Below are positions 27,102 to 35,667 of a stretch of DNA of 64,000 bases, piece after piece (within the stretch, counting starts at the first letter, position 1; the number at the start of each line of letters is the position of its first letter). Position numbers and translations under genes: made by a program. Source of the DNA: Fodinibacter sp963707895 (GTDB lineage Bacteria; Actinomycetota; Actinomycetes; Actinomycetales; Dermatophilaceae); NCBI GenBank assembly GCA_963707895.1, contig CAVPRS010000002.1, forward strand, positions 124,001-188,000, read 5' to 3'. The notes beneath the pieces were generated by a model. The model saw only the letters and a program-made list of their open reading frames with translations. It had not been told where the DNA came from and made no database searches.

Positions 27102-28135
27102 CGGCGCGGACCCGTGGACTGTTTCTCGTCCCAGCGGCCGTAGGCGTCGACGATGGCGCCGACCAGGCGGTGGCGCACGACGTCGACGGCGGTGAGCTCG
27201 GCGAAGTGCACGTCGTCGAGGTCGGTGAGGATGTCGCGCACGACCTTCAGTCCGCTCGTGCCACCCGGGAGGTCGATCTGGGTGACGTCGCCGGTGACCA
27301 CCATCTTCGAGCCGAAGCCGAGGCGGGTGAGGAACATCTTCATCTGCTCGGCCGTGGTGTTCTGGGCCTCGTCGAGGATGATGAACGCGCTGTTGAGGGT
27401 CCGGCCCCGCATGTAGGCCAGCGGCGCCACCTCGATGGTGCCGGCGGCCAGGAGCCTCGGGATCGACTCGGGGTCGACCATGTCGTGCAGCGCGTCGTAG
27501 AGCGGGCGCAGGTAGGGGTCGATCTTGTCGTTGAGGGTGCCCGGCAGGAACCCGAGCCGTTCCCCGGCCTCGACGGCGGGGCGGGTGAGGATGATCCGGT
27601 TGACCTGCTTGGCCTGCAGGGCGGCGACGGCCTTGGCCATGGCGAGGTAGGTCTTGCCCGTGCCGGCGGGGCCGATGCCGAAGACGATGGTGTTCTCGTC
27701 GATCGCGTCGACGTAGCGCTTCTGGCCCAGCGTCTTGGGGCGGATGGTGCGCCCGCGGTTGCTGACGATGTTCATCGTGAGCACGTCGGCGGGCCGCTCG
27801 ACCGTCTGGGCGCGCAGCATCTGGATCGAGCGCTCGACGGCGTCGCGGTTGAGCGGCTGGCCGCCCTCGATGATGTCGAGCAGCTCGTCGATCAGCCGCT
27901 CGACGAGCGCGACCTCGGCGCTCGGGCCGGAGGCGTGGAACTCGTTGCCCCGCACGTGCAGCTGGACCTGCGGGAACTGCCGCTCCATGGTGCGCAGCAG
28001 CTCGTCGCGCGGGCCGAGAAGGGTCACCATCTCGACGTCGTCGGGGACGACGACCGTGTGCCGGCGCACGTGGGGGTGGGTCTGCCCGGCAGCCGCGTCG
28101 GCGGCTCCGGGCTGGGCGGTGTGGGCGTCAGTCAT
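27098..28135 (-). CDS. PhoH family ATPase
   Basis: Cytosolic P-loop ATPase of the PhoH/PhoL group, usually genetically tied to YbeY and rRNA processing. The Walker A motif is GPAGTGKTYLA, Walker B is FIILDEAQN, with EAGERLGFLPG in between. An N-terminal KH-like region (residues 25-90) precedes the ATPase. The ATG at 28135 has TAGACT nine bases upstream, a little further than the leaderless genes of the window. First gene of the phoH-ybeY-CBS-era operon. Confidence 0.94.
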   Translation of the reverse strand: MTDAHTAQPGAADAAAGQTHPHVRRHTVVVPDDVEMVTLLGPRDELLRTMERQFPQVQLHVRGNEFHASGPSAEVALVERLIDELLDIIEGGQPLNRDAVERSIQMLRAQTVERPADVLTMNIVSNRGRTIRPKTLGQKRYVDAIDENTIVFGIGPAGTGKTYLAMAKAVAALQAKQVNRIILTRPAVEAGERLGFLPGTLNDKIDPYLRPLYDALHDMVDPESIPRLLAAGTIEVAPLAYMRGRTLNSAFIILDEAQNTTAEQMKMFLTRLGFGSKMVVTGDVTQIDLPGGTSGLKVVRDILTDLDDVHFAELTAVDVVRHRLVGAIVDAYGRWDEKQSTGPRR

Positions 28136-28189
28136 CGTGGGGCAAGTCTACGAGGCCGCACCGACCCTCTGCGCACGAGAATCCGGTTC

Positions 28190-28540
28190 TCACCCGGGCG
28201 GCCAGCTGAGGGCACGCCCGCCGATCACGTGCACGTGGGCGTGGAAGACGCTCTGCTGGGCCGCCTCACCCGTGTTGGCGACGAGGCGGTAACCGGGCAG
28301 GCCCTCGTCATTCGCCACGCGCGCGGCCAACCCCACGACGTCGGCGAGCTCGTCGGGCGACGCCGCCGCCAGGCCGGCGAGGTCGGGCACGTGCCGCCGG
28401 GGCACGACGAGCACGTGCGTCGGCGCGGCCGGCTCGATGTCACGGAAGGCGAGCGAGCTCGCCGTCTCGGCGACGACGTCGCCCGGGACCTCGCCCGAGA
28501 CGATGCGGCAGAACAGGCAGTCCTCGCTGGTGGTGCTCAT
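28190..28540 (-). CDS. HIT family nucleotide hydrolase (Hint/HINT type)
   Basis: A 116-residue histidine-triad protein that hydrolyses purine nucleotide phosphoramidates or AMP conjugates. The N-terminal zinc-type CLFCRI and the triad FHAHVHVIGG are both present. It is monocistronic between rsmE and phoH; TAGATT lies 6 nt before the ATG, so the transcript is likely leaderless. Confidence 0.94.
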   Translation of the reverse strand: MSTTSEDCLFCRIVSGEVPGDVVAETASSLAFRDIEPAAPTHVLVVPRRHVPDLAGLAAASPDELADVVGLAARVANDEGLPGYRLVANTGEAAQQSVFHAHVHVIGGRALSWPPG

Positions 28541-28546
28541 CCCCCG

Positions 28547-28552
28547 AATCTA
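28547..28552 (-). promoter_or_regulatory. -10 hexamer TAGATT of the HIT gene, leaderless arrangement
   Basis: TAGATT on the minus strand, 6 nt before the ATG at 28540. The CACGAT hexamer of the divergent gene is at 28580-28585. Confidence 0.6.
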
Positions 28553-28591
28553 GACGCACCGGCCGTCGGTGGTCTCTGCCACGATGCCCGG

Positions 28592-29391
28592 ATGACGATC
28601 GACCACCACGACACCGACGCCTTCCGCGAGGCCACCTTCCGGCGCGTCGACCTGGCCGGCGCGTCCTTCCGCGAGGTCGACCTCTCGCACGTCACGATCC
28701 GCGACTCCGACGTCCGTGGGCTGCGCATCGTCGCCTCCATGGTCGACGAGGTGGTCATCGACGGCCACGAGGGGGTGGGCCGGGTCGTCGTCGACGACGT
28801 CGAGGTCACCGAGTTCGTGCGCGCCGAGCTCGACCGCCGCCACCCCGAGCGGGTGCTGGTGCGCGAGATGCGCACCGTCGAGGAGGTCCGCGGGTCTGGG
28901 GGGTGGTCGGCCAGCAGTGGGACGACGCGCTGGCCCACGCCGCCACGCTGCCCGAGCCGCTGCTCCACGAGCGGGTGCAGGGCGAGTGGTCGTTCGTCGA
29001 GACGATGCGCCACCTCGTGTTCGCCTGCGACATCTGGGTGGGCCGGATGCTGAGCGACGAGCCCGGCGACTTCCACCCGCTGGGACTGCCACCCACCGAC
29101 ACCACCGATGACGGTGCCGCCGCGATGGGGCTGACCCTCGACGCCACTCCGTCGTTCGCCGAGGTCGAGGTCCTTCACCGGCAGGCACGCGAGCGGTTCG
29201 ACGAGACGCTCGCGCGCGTCACCGACGCCGACCTGGCGACGGTGCGCACCGCCGTGCTCTCGCCCGACTGGGGCGAGGAGTCGTTCCCCGTGTTCGAGTG
29301 CCTGCGGGTCGTCGTCGGCGAGCACGCCGAGCACCTGCGGTTCGCGCTGCGCGACCTGGCCGTGCTCGAGGCGCGCTCAGCGCCAGCGTGA
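28592..29391 (+). pseudogene. Pentapeptide-like/DinB fusion protein, frameshifted
   Basis: About 265 residues. The first 60 form short pentapeptide-like repeats (AFREATFRRVDLAGASFREVDL, then VTIRDSDVRGLRI), the rest a DinB/DUF664 helical bundle with EWSFVETMRHLVFACDIW and VVVGEHAEHLRF supplying metal-site histidines. The join lies at a frame change at about 28890-28896: frame one ends VREMRTVEEVR, the shifted frame resumes with VWGVVGQQWDDALAHAATLP. One missing base accounts for it. The ATG at 28592 has CACGAT 6 nt upstream. Convergent with rsmE, overlapping by 15 bp. Substrate unknown; DinB proteins are mostly thiol-dependent or metal hydrolases. Confidence 0.75.
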
Positions 29392-30120
29392 CGCGGCACT
29401 GAGCACGGCCAGCGCCGCCGGCCCGGCGCTCGACGAGCGCAGCACCGTGCTGCCCAGGCGCACGGCCGTGGCGCCGGCGGCCGAGAGGGCCTCGAGCTCG
29501 TCGGGGGCGATCCCGCCCTCGGGGCCGACCACGACGAGCACGTCACCCGTCGCGGGCAGCGCGACCTCGGCCAGCGGGGTGCTCGCGGCCTCGTGCAGCA
29601 CGTAGGTTGCCGCGGACCGACGCACCCGCTCGGCCAGGTCACCCGTCGTGGCCGTGGGGGCGAGCATCGGACGCCGGGTGCGGCGGGACTGCTTGGTGGC
29701 CGCCACGAGCACGGCATCCCACTTGCGTCGGGCCTTCTCGCCGCGCTCCCCGCGCCACTGGACGACGCTGCGGGACGCCTGCCACGGCACCACCTCGTCG
29801 ACGCCGCACTCGGTGGCCGCCTCGACCGCCTGGTCGTCGCGGTCGTTCTTGGCCAGGGCCTGCACGAGCACGAAGCGCGGGCTCGGCTCGGGGTCGGTGG
29901 TCGCCGAGAGCACCCGGACGTCGACCGTGCCGGCCCCGACCGCCACGACCTCGCCCTCGACCCGCAGGCCCGCACCGTCGGTGAGCAGCAGGTGCTCGCC
30001 CACGCGGGTGCGGCGCACGGTGGCGGCGTGCCGGCCCTCGGCGCCGTCGACCACCACGACGTCGCCGACGCCCCGGCCCGCCAGGGCCTCGGGCGGCAGC
30101 AGGTGCAGTGGCAGGGTCAT
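29377..30120 (-). CDS. rsmE: 16S rRNA (uracil-1498-N3)-methyltransferase
   Basis: SPOUT methyltransferase acting on 16S rRNA of the assembled 30S subunit. The trefoil-knot motifs are VVVGPEGGIAPDELEAL and VRLGSTVLRSSSAGPAAL, and the N-terminal PUA-like domain has HAATVRRTRVGEHLLL. Length 247. It follows dnaJ by 22 bp, the usual hrcA-dnaJ-rsmE order of Actinomycetota. ATG at 30118-30120. Confidence 0.95.
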   Translation of the reverse strand: MTLPLHLLPPEALAGRGVGDVVVVDGAEGRHAATVRRTRVGEHLLLTDGAGLRVEGEVVAVGAGTVDVRVLSATTDPEPSPRFVLVQALAKNDRDDQAVEAATECGVDEVVPWQASRSVVQWRGERGEKARRKWDAVLVAATKQSRRTRRPMLAPTATTGDLAERVRRSAATYVLHEAASTPLAEVALPATGDVLVVVGPEGGIAPDELEALSAAGATAVRLGSTVLRSSSAGPAALAVLSAASRWR

Positions 30121-30142
30121 GGTGGGTGCCGGATGCCGCAGG

Positions 30143-31270
30143 TCAGCGGGTCTTGAAGGCGTCGCGCAGCTTGCCGAAGATCGACCCGTCGGCCGGGTTG
30201 GCGACGCGGCCCTCGGGCCGCTCCTCGCCGCGCGACGCGGCGAGCCGGCGGAGCAGCTCCTCCTGCTCGGCGTCGAGCTTGGTGGGGGTCTGCACCATGG
30301 CGTGCACGACGACGTCGCCACGGCCGTTGCCGCGCAGGTGGGTGACCCCGAGCCCGCGCAGCGTGACCGAGTCGCCCGACTGGGTGCCGCGCCTGATGTC
30401 GAGGTCGCGGGCACCGTCGAAGGTGTCCATGGCCAGCGTCGCGCCCAGGGCGGCCGCGGTCATCGGCACCTCGACGGTGGCGTGCAGGTCGTCGCCCCGC
30501 CGCTGGAACACGGGGTGCCGGTTGACGGCCACCTCGACGTAGAGGTCACCCGCGGGCCCGGCACCGTGCCCGACCTCGCCCTCGCCCGCGAGCTGGATGC
30601 GGGTGCCGGTGTCGACGCCGGCCGGGACCTTGAGGGTCAGGGTGCGTCGGGTGCGCACCCGGCCGTCGCCGGAGCACTCGTAGCAGGGGTCGGTGATGAT
30701 CTGGCCGAAGCCCTGGCAGGTCATGCACGGGCGGGTGGTCATCACCTGGCCGAGGAAGCTGCGCTGCACCTGCTGGATCTCGCCGCGCCCCGCGCACACG
30801 TCGCAGGTGCGCGTGGAGGTGCCGGGCTGCATCCCCGCGCCGCGGCACGTGGAGCAGGCCACGGCGGTGTCGATGGTGAGGTCCTTCTGGGCACCGAACA
30901 CGGCGTCGCCGAGGTCGATGTCGAGCCGCACCAGCGCGTCCTGGCCGCGCGTGGTGCGCGAGCGCGGGCCACGACCGGCCGTGCCGGCCTGGCCACCGAA
31001 GAAGGCGTCCATGATGTCGCTGAACGAGAAGCCCTGCCCGAAGCCCGCGGCACCCGAGCCGTAGGGGTCGGACCCGTGGTCGTAGGCCTGCCGCTTGTCG
31101 GGGTCGCTGAGCACGTCGTAGGCCTGGGAGAGCTTCTTGAACTGCTCCTCGGCCTCGGGGCCGGGGTTGACGTCGGGGTGGTAGCGCCGGGCGGACTTGC
31201 GGTAGGCACGCTTGATGTCCTCCGCAGTCGCGTCGCGGGCGACCCCGAGGTCGGCGTAGTAGTCGTTCAC
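30143..31270 (-). CDS. dnaJ: Chaperone protein DnaJ (DnaJ2 of the hrcA operon)
   Basis: J-domain cochaperone that stimulates DnaK. Domains in order: J domain with HPD at residues 31-33, a Gly/Phe-rich linker (GSGAAGFGQGFSFSD), four zinc-finger repeats (CSTCRGAG, CDVCAGRG, CMTCQGFG, CYECSGDG) and the C-terminal substrate domain. Length 375. GTG start at 31268-31270 with AAAGGA about ten bases upstream. Lies 14 bp after hrcA, so it should share the CIRCE-controlled promoter. Actinomycetota usually carry another dnaJ with dnaK elsewhere. Confidence 0.96.
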   Translation of the reverse strand: MNDYYADLGVARDATAEDIKRAYRKSARRYHPDVNPGPEAEEQFKKLSQAYDVLSDPDKRQAYDHGSDPYGSGAAGFGQGFSFSDIMDAFFGGQAGTAGRGPRSRTTRGQDALVRLDIDLGDAVFGAQKDLTIDTAVACSTCRGAGMQPGTSTRTCDVCAGRGEIQQVQRSFLGQVMTTRPCMTCQGFGQIITDPCYECSGDGRVRTRRTLTLKVPAGVDTGTRIQLAGEGEVGHGAGPAGDLYVEVAVNRHPVFQRRGDDLHATVEVPMTAAALGATLAMDTFDGARDLDIRRGTQSGDSVTLRGLGVTHLRGNGRGDVVVHAMVQTPTKLDAEQEELLRRLAASRGEERPEGRVANPADGSIFGKLRDAFKTR

Positions 31271-31284
31271 AGGTGGCAGGTCCT

Positions 31285-32316
31285 TTACTCCGCGAGGATC
31301 CGCGAGACGTAGGTCGCGACGGCGCGCACCGACGCCATCGTCGTGGGGTAGTCCATCCGGGTCGGGCCGACGACGCCCAGGCCCGCGACGAGGTCGGAGC
31401 CGGCGCCGTAGCCCGAGGTGACCATCGAGGTGGTCTGCAGCCCGGCGTACGGGTTCTCGTGCCCGATCCGCACGGCGATGCTGCCGCCCTCCTCGGCGAC
31501 GGTGCCGAGCAGCTTGAGCAGGACGACGTGCTCCTCGAGCGCCTCGAGCACGGGCCCCAGGCTCATCGTGAAGTCGGGGCCGACCCGGGCCAGGTTGGCC
31601 GTGCCGGCGAGCACGACGCGCTCCTCGCGCTCCTCGACGAGGGAGTCCTCGAGGGCGGTGCTGATCGAGCGCACGAGGTCGCGCTGGTCGGGGTCGAGCC
31701 GTTCGGGCACGGCCGCGAGCTCGGCGGCCGCCTCACCGAGCGTGCGCCCACTGGTGGCGCGGTTGAGCTCGGTGCGCACGGTGGCCAGGGTGCTCTCGCC
31801 GTCGCCGGTGAGCAGGTCGGTGCCGACGTCGATGATCCGCTGCTCGACCCGGCCCGTGGTGGTGATGAGCACGACGAGCAGCCGGCTGCCGTCGATCGGC
31901 ACGAGCTCGACGTGCCGCACCGAGCTGCGGGCCAGCGAGGGGTACTGGACGACGGCCACCTGGCGGGTGAGGGATGCGAGCAGGCGCACGGTGCGGTCGA
32001 CGACGTCGTCGAGGTCGACGGCGCCCTCGAGGAAGTGGGCGATGGCGCGCTGCTCGGCGGCGCTCATCGGCTTCACGGCCGAGAGCCGGTCGACGAACAG
32101 GCGGTAGCCGGCATCGGTGGGCACCCGGCCCGCGCTGGTGTGCGGCGCGGCGATCAGGCCCTCCTCCTCGAGCGCGGCCATGTCGTTGCGCACGGTGGCA
32201 GCGGAGACGCCGAGGTGGTGGCGCTCGAGCAGCGCCTTGGAGCCGACCGGCTCGGAGGTCTGCACGTAGTCCTGGACGATGGCACGCAGCACGCGCAGCC
32301 GGCGGTCCTCACTCAT
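31285..32316 (-). CDS. hrcA: Heat-inducible transcription repressor HrcA
   Basis: Repressor of heat-shock genes that binds CIRCE and depends on GroEL for folding. The winged-helix region reads VGSKALLERHHLGVSAATVRNDMAALE, followed by the HrcA-specific AGRVPTDAGYRLFVD and the C-terminal GAF-like domain. Length 343. ATG at 32316, with a GTG one codon earlier as an alternative; GGAGGTGA precedes both. A perfect CIRCE-type operator lies 50 bp upstream, so it is autoregulated. Confidence 0.96.
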   Translation of the reverse strand: MSEDRRLRVLRAIVQDYVQTSEPVGSKALLERHHLGVSAATVRNDMAALEEEGLIAAPHTSAGRVPTDAGYRLFVDRLSAVKPMSAAEQRAIAHFLEGAVDLDDVVDRTVRLLASLTRQVAVVQYPSLARSSVRHVELVPIDGSRLLVVLITTTGRVEQRIIDVGTDLLTGDGESTLATVRTELNRATSGRTLGEAAAELAAVPERLDPDQRDLVRSISTALEDSLVEEREERVVLAGTANLARVGPDFTMSLGPVLEALEEHVVLLKLLGTVAEEGGSIAVRIGHENPYAGLQTTSMVTSGYGAGSDLVAGLGVVGPTRMDYPTTMASVRAVATYVSRILAE

Positions 32317-32365
32317 CACGTGGTCACCTCCGGGACGGCTGGAACGGACGGCAGGGCGCGGGTGC

Positions 32366-32396
32366 TGGCACTCTCGCGCTCGGAGTGCCAATTCTA
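32366..32396 (-). promoter_or_regulatory. CIRCE operator and -10 hexamer of hrcA-dnaJ
   Basis: TGGCACTC (32366-32373), nine bases, then GAGTGCCA (32383-32390): an 8-bp perfect inverted repeat with the N9 spacer of CIRCE (consensus arm TTAGCACTC). On the hrcA strand TAGAAT (32396-32391) abuts it and would be the -10 element, so HrcA bound here would block transcription at the start site. Confidence 0.9.
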
Positions 32397-32456
32397 CGGG
32401 CTGGGTCCGACGCGCGCGAATGCCGGTGACCACACCGGACGTCGCGCGATGTCGCG

Positions 32457-32462
32457 TAGCCT
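32457..32462 (+). promoter_or_regulatory. -10 hexamer TAGCCT of the DUF3097 gene, leaderless arrangement
   Basis: TAGCCT, 7 nt before the GTG at 32470. About 60 bp from the divergent CIRCE promoter. Confidence 0.6.
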
Positions 32463-32469
32463 CGCCGCC

Positions 32470-33345
32470 GTGACGGACAGGTACGGCGGGGACGTGCTCG
32501 GGGGCGACTGGCGACGGCCGGCCCGAGGACGCTCGGTCGAGCTGCCCGCGGAGCCGGGAACCGTGGTCGAGGACGTCGAGACCGGCTGGGTGGGCGCCGT
32601 CGTGCGCGTCGAGAAGGCCGGCGGGGTGCACGTGGTGCACCTCGAGGACCGGCGCGGGCGCACCAAGGGCTTCCGCCTCGGCCCCGGCTTCCTCGTCGAC
32701 GGGTCGCCGGTGACCCTCACGGCACCCCGTGCGAAGGCGGACGGCGAGCTGGAGCGGGCGCGCGCGGCATCCGCCCGTACGGCGAGCGGGTCGCGAGCCG
32801 TGACCGGCCAGCGCGCCAGGGTGGCGAGCGGGTCGCGGATCTTCGTCGAGGGAAAGCACGACGCCGAGCTCGTCGAGAAGGTGTGGGGGGCCGACCTGCG
32901 GGTCGAGGGCGTGGTCGTCGAGATGCTCGACGGCGTCGACGACCTGGCCGCGGCGGTGCGCGACTTCGCCCCCGGGCCCGGGCGCCGGATGGGCGTGCTC
33001 GTCGACCACCTCGTGCCGGGCACCAAGGAGTGGCGGGTCGTCGAGGAGGCGCGGCGGGTGCAGCCGTACGCCGCCCACCTGCTCGTCGTCGGCCACCCCT
33101 ACGTCGACGTGTGGCAGTCGGTGAAGCCGCAGCGGCTCGGCATGGACGCCTGGCCGGTCATCCCGCGAGGTACCTCGTGGAAGGTCGGGATCGCCGACCA
33201 CCTCGGCTGGCCGCACACGTCGCAGGCCGACCTGGCCCTCGCGTGGCGGCGGATCCTGGGGTCGGTCGGCTCCTACGCCGACCTCGAGCCCGAGCTGCTC
33301 GGGCGGGTGGAGGAGCTCATCGACTTCGTCACGGCCCCGGGCTGA
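32470..33345 (+). CDS. DUF3097 family protein
   Basis: A 291-residue actinobacterial protein of unknown function. An N-terminal beta-rich region (TGWVGAVVRVEKAGGVHVVHLEDRRGR) is followed by a basic Ala/Arg linker and a region starting IFVEGKHDAELVEKVWG, which resembles the glutamate motif of TOPRIM domains; GVLVDHLVPGTKEW could be the acidic part. A nucleic-acid-related role is therefore possible but not shown. GTG at 32470 is chosen because TAGCCT lies 7 nt before it. Divergent from hrcA; overlaps the convergent TfoX-like gene by 17 bp. Confidence 0.85.
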   Translation: MTDRYGGDVLGGDWRRPARGRSVELPAEPGTVVEDVETGWVGAVVRVEKAGGVHVVHLEDRRGRTKGFRLGPGFLVDGSPVTLTAPRAKADGELERARAASARTASGSRAVTGQRARVASGSRIFVEGKHDAELVEKVWGADLRVEGVVVEMLDGVDDLAAAVRDFAPGPGRRMGVLVDHLVPGTKEWRVVEEARRVQPYAAHLLVVGHPYVDVWQSVKPQRLGMDAWPVIPRGTSWKVGIADHLGWPHTSQADLALAWRRILGSVGSYADLEPELLGRVEELIDFVTAPG

Positions 33346-33644
33346 CCGAGGCCCGGGCGGCCGCGACGCCACGCTCGACCCAGGTGCGCAGGTCGGCGGC
33401 GCCGTCGACGACCTCGGGCGACACGTGCACCCAGCCGCGGCTCGTGCGACCGCCCATGACCATCGGCTCGACGCCCTCGGCGGCCAGGAGGCCGGCCTGC
33501 TGGTCGGGCCCCACCCGCACGAGGAGCCCGCGCGGGCTGACCGAGCAGGCCAGCGCGCCGTCCGACCATGAAGCCGGTGCCGCCGAACATCCGCTTCTCG
33601 ACGGCGGTGGGCAGCAGCGCGCGAACCCGCTCGATGAGCTCCAT
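33329..33644 (-). pseudogene. TfoX N-terminal domain protein, frameshifted
   Basis: A roughly 105-residue protein of the TfoX/Sxy N-terminal family. Start region ELIERVRALLPTAVEKRMFGGTGFMV is in one frame; after about 33560-33566 the rest (DGALACSVSPRGLLVRVGPDQ and GRTSRGWVHVSPEVVDGA) is in the next. One extra G in GTCGGACGG (expected GTCGACGG) explains it. The role of stand-alone members in Actinomycetota is unknown; TfoX itself regulates competence in Gammaproteobacteria. CAGACT lies 6 nt before the ATG. Confidence 0.8.
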
Positions 33645-33801
33645 GGCCCCAGTCTGGCCCTCGCCACCGACATCCGGACGCACGCGCCTCGGGGTCGGCC
33701 CTGACCGGACCCTGAGCGCGACCCCGGCCGCACCCCGGATCCGGTGCCGCGCGCCGGACCGGGTGTTTGATGGGTGGAGACCCACAGACCGAGGAGTTCC
33801 G

Positions 33802-34365
33802 ATGAGCGACACCACCCCACGCCCCGACGAGACGCCGGGCGATCCCACTGCTCCCCCGACCGCGCCGGAGTCGGTCACGCCGCCGCCGCCGGCCTACGCG
33901 CAGCCCCAGGATGCGCAGCCCCAGGCTGCACAGCCCCAGTACGCCCAGCCGGGGTACACCCAGCAGCTGCCCCCGGCCTACCCGCCGCCCGGCACGGCCG
34001 TCGCCGGCCCGAACCCGATGTCGCCGACGGAGGAGCGCACCACTGGCATGGCTGCCCACGGCGTGGCCCTCGCGGCGACCGTGCTCTCCGGCGGCTTCCT
34101 CGGGTTCGTCGCGGCGCTCGTGATGTACCTGGTCTTCCGGACCGCGGCCCGTTCGTGCGACACCACTCGGCGAACGCGCTCAACGTCCAGATCATCGCCG
34201 GCATCGTGATGCTCATCTCGCTGCCCCTGATGCTCGTGCTGGTCGGTTTCGTCATCGGTCGCCGACCGCGTGGATCTTCGCCGTCATCGTGCACATCATC
34301 GGTGCGTGAAGGCCAACAACGGTGAGTGGTACAACCCGCCGATGACGCCTCAGTTCGTCAAGTGA
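33802..34365 (+). pseudogene. DUF4870 (Tic20-like) membrane protein with proline-rich N-terminus, three frameshifts
   Basis: The N-terminal 75 residues are a Pro/Gln/Ala-rich cytoplasmic segment with repeats of the type PQ-x-AQPQ; then ERTTGMAAHGVALAATVLSGGFLGFVAALVMYLV gives the first membrane helices. Frame changes at about 34136-34142, 34245-34262 and 34301-34306 are needed to read DRGPFVRHHSANALNVQII, then WIFAVIVHIIG, then VKANNGEWYNPPMTPQF and the stop at 34363. The order of parts matches DUF4870 proteins (PFVRHHSxxALNFQ is their signature). ATG with GAGGAG four bases upstream; TTTGAT at about 33769-33774 is a plausible -10. Confidence 0.8.
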
Positions 34366-34386
34366 GCCCCACCCGCTGACCGACCC

Positions 34387-34430
34387 GTGCGCCGCCTGCT
34401 CCGTGCTCAGACACCCAGCAGGCGGCGCAC
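34387..34430. terminator. Perfect 14-bp hairpin at the convergent end of the DUF4870 gene and hemW
   Basis: GTGCGCCGCCTGCT (34387-34400) pairs exactly with AGCAGGCGGCGCAC (34417-34430); the 16-nt loop contains the hemW stop codon and the second arm is hemW coding sequence. No U-tract follows, as in the intrinsic terminators proposed for high-GC Actinomycetota. Confidence 0.65.
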
Positions 34431-35627
34431 GACCGTGTCGGCGAGCAGCCGGCCGCGCAGGGTGAGCACGACCCGGCGCTCCCCCACTGCGGCGTGGCCG
34501 TCGACCAGCCCGTCGGCGACCAGCCCGGCCACCGCCCTGCGGCCCACTGCGTCGAGCACACCGATGTCGAGCCCCTCACGCAGGCGCACCCCGAGCAGCA
34601 CCTCCTCGTCGTGCCGCTGCTCGGTGGTCAGGGTCTCGCGCCCAGCGGCCGGCGACGCGTCCGCAGCGAGCCGCGCGGCATACGTGCGCGGGTGCTTCAC
34701 GTTCCACCAGCGCACGCCGCCGACGTGGCTGTGCGCGCCGGGCCCGACACCCCACCACGCGTCCCCGCGCCAGTAGCCCTCGTTGTGCCGGCACCGGCCA
34801 GAGCGGTCGCGTGACCAGTTGCTGACCTCGTACCAGCCGTAACCGGCTTGCGCGAGAACGGCATCGGCCAGCTCGTACTTGTCGGCCTCGTCGTCACCCG
34901 TGGGCATCGCCACCTCACCGCGCCGCACCTGGGCTGCCAGCTTGGTGCCCTCCTCGACCACGAGTGCGTAGGCGGACACGTGGTCGGGCTCGAGCGCCAC
35001 GGCGGCGTCGAGGCTGGCCCGCCAGTCGTCCTGGCTCTCGCCCGGGGTGCCGTAGATCAGGTCGACGCTCGTCGCGAGCCCGGCAGCCTTGGCGCCGGCG
35101 ACGGCCGTCGCCACCCGCGCGGGGTCGTGCGTGCGCTCGAGCGTGGCCAGCACGTGGGGCACCACCGACTGCATCCCCACCGACACCCGGGTGAAACCGC
35201 CGGCGGCGAGCACCTCGAGGTCGGCGGGCGTCACCGAGTCGGGGTTGGCCTCGGTGGTCACCTCGGCGTCCGGGGCCAACCCGAACCGCTCCCGGATGCC
35301 GGCCACGCACCGCACGAGGTCGGCCGCCGGCAGCAGCGTGGGCGTGCCCCCGCCGACGAAGACCGTGTCGACCGGCCCGACGCCGGGGCCGAGCACCCGA
35401 GCGGCCACGTCGAGCTCGATGAGGGCGGAGTCGACGAAGGTCGCCGTCGAGGCACCCGGGCCGAGCTCGGTCAGCGTGTAGGTGTTGAAGTCGCAGTAGC
35501 CGCAGCGCACCGCGCAGAACGGCACGTGCACGTAGATCCCCAGCCGGGAGCCGCCCAGCGTGGCGAGCGCCTCGGGCGGCAGCTCACCGTTCTCCGGCGC
35601 GGGGTCGCCGTCGGGCAGTCGGGGCAC
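34407..35627 (-). CDS. hemW: Radical SAM heme chaperone HemW
   Basis: Radical SAM protein related to oxygen-independent coproporphyrinogen oxidase; HemW binds heme and hands it to apoproteins. The 4Fe-4S motif is C38-x3-C42-x2-C45 (FCAVRCGYCDF), without the extra cysteine of HemN. Further motifs are FVGGGTPTLL and TTEANPDS. Length 406. The GTG at 35625-35627 has a purine-rich GGGGGAGAA upstream. In many Actinomycetota hemW sits between lepA and hrcA, as here, although seven accessory genes now lie between. Confidence 0.94.
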   Translation of the reverse strand: MPRLPDGDPAPENGELPPEALATLGGSRLGIYVHVPFCAVRCGYCDFNTYTLTELGPGASTATFVDSALIELDVAARVLGPGVGPVDTVFVGGGTPTLLPAADLVRCVAGIRERFGLAPDAEVTTEANPDSVTPADLEVLAAGGFTRVSVGMQSVVPHVLATLERTHDPARVATAVAGAKAAGLATSVDLIYGTPGESQDDWRASLDAAVALEPDHVSAYALVVEEGTKLAAQVRRGEVAMPTGDDEADKYELADAVLAQAGYGWYEVSNWSRDRSGRCRHNEGYWRGDAWWGVGPGAHSHVGGVRWWNVKHPRTYAARLAADASPAAGRETLTTEQRHDEEVLLGVRLREGLDIGVLDAVGRRAVAGLVADGLVDGHAAVGERRVVLTLRGRLLADTVVRRLLGV

Positions 35628-35655
35628 CGCCCCATTCTCCCCCGAGGGTCCGACC

Positions 35656-35661
35656 TACGAT
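35656..35661 (+). promoter_or_regulatory. -10 hexamer TACGAT of the tyrosine phosphatase gene, leaderless arrangement
   Basis: TACGAT, 6 nt (GACACG) before the GTG at 35668. Confidence 0.6.
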
Positions 35662-35667
35662 GACACG

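Noticed and set aside
33645..33801. Additional small gene between the TfoX-like and DUF4870 genes
   Set aside because: No frame with start, ribosome site and coding composition; it fits two divergent promoters.
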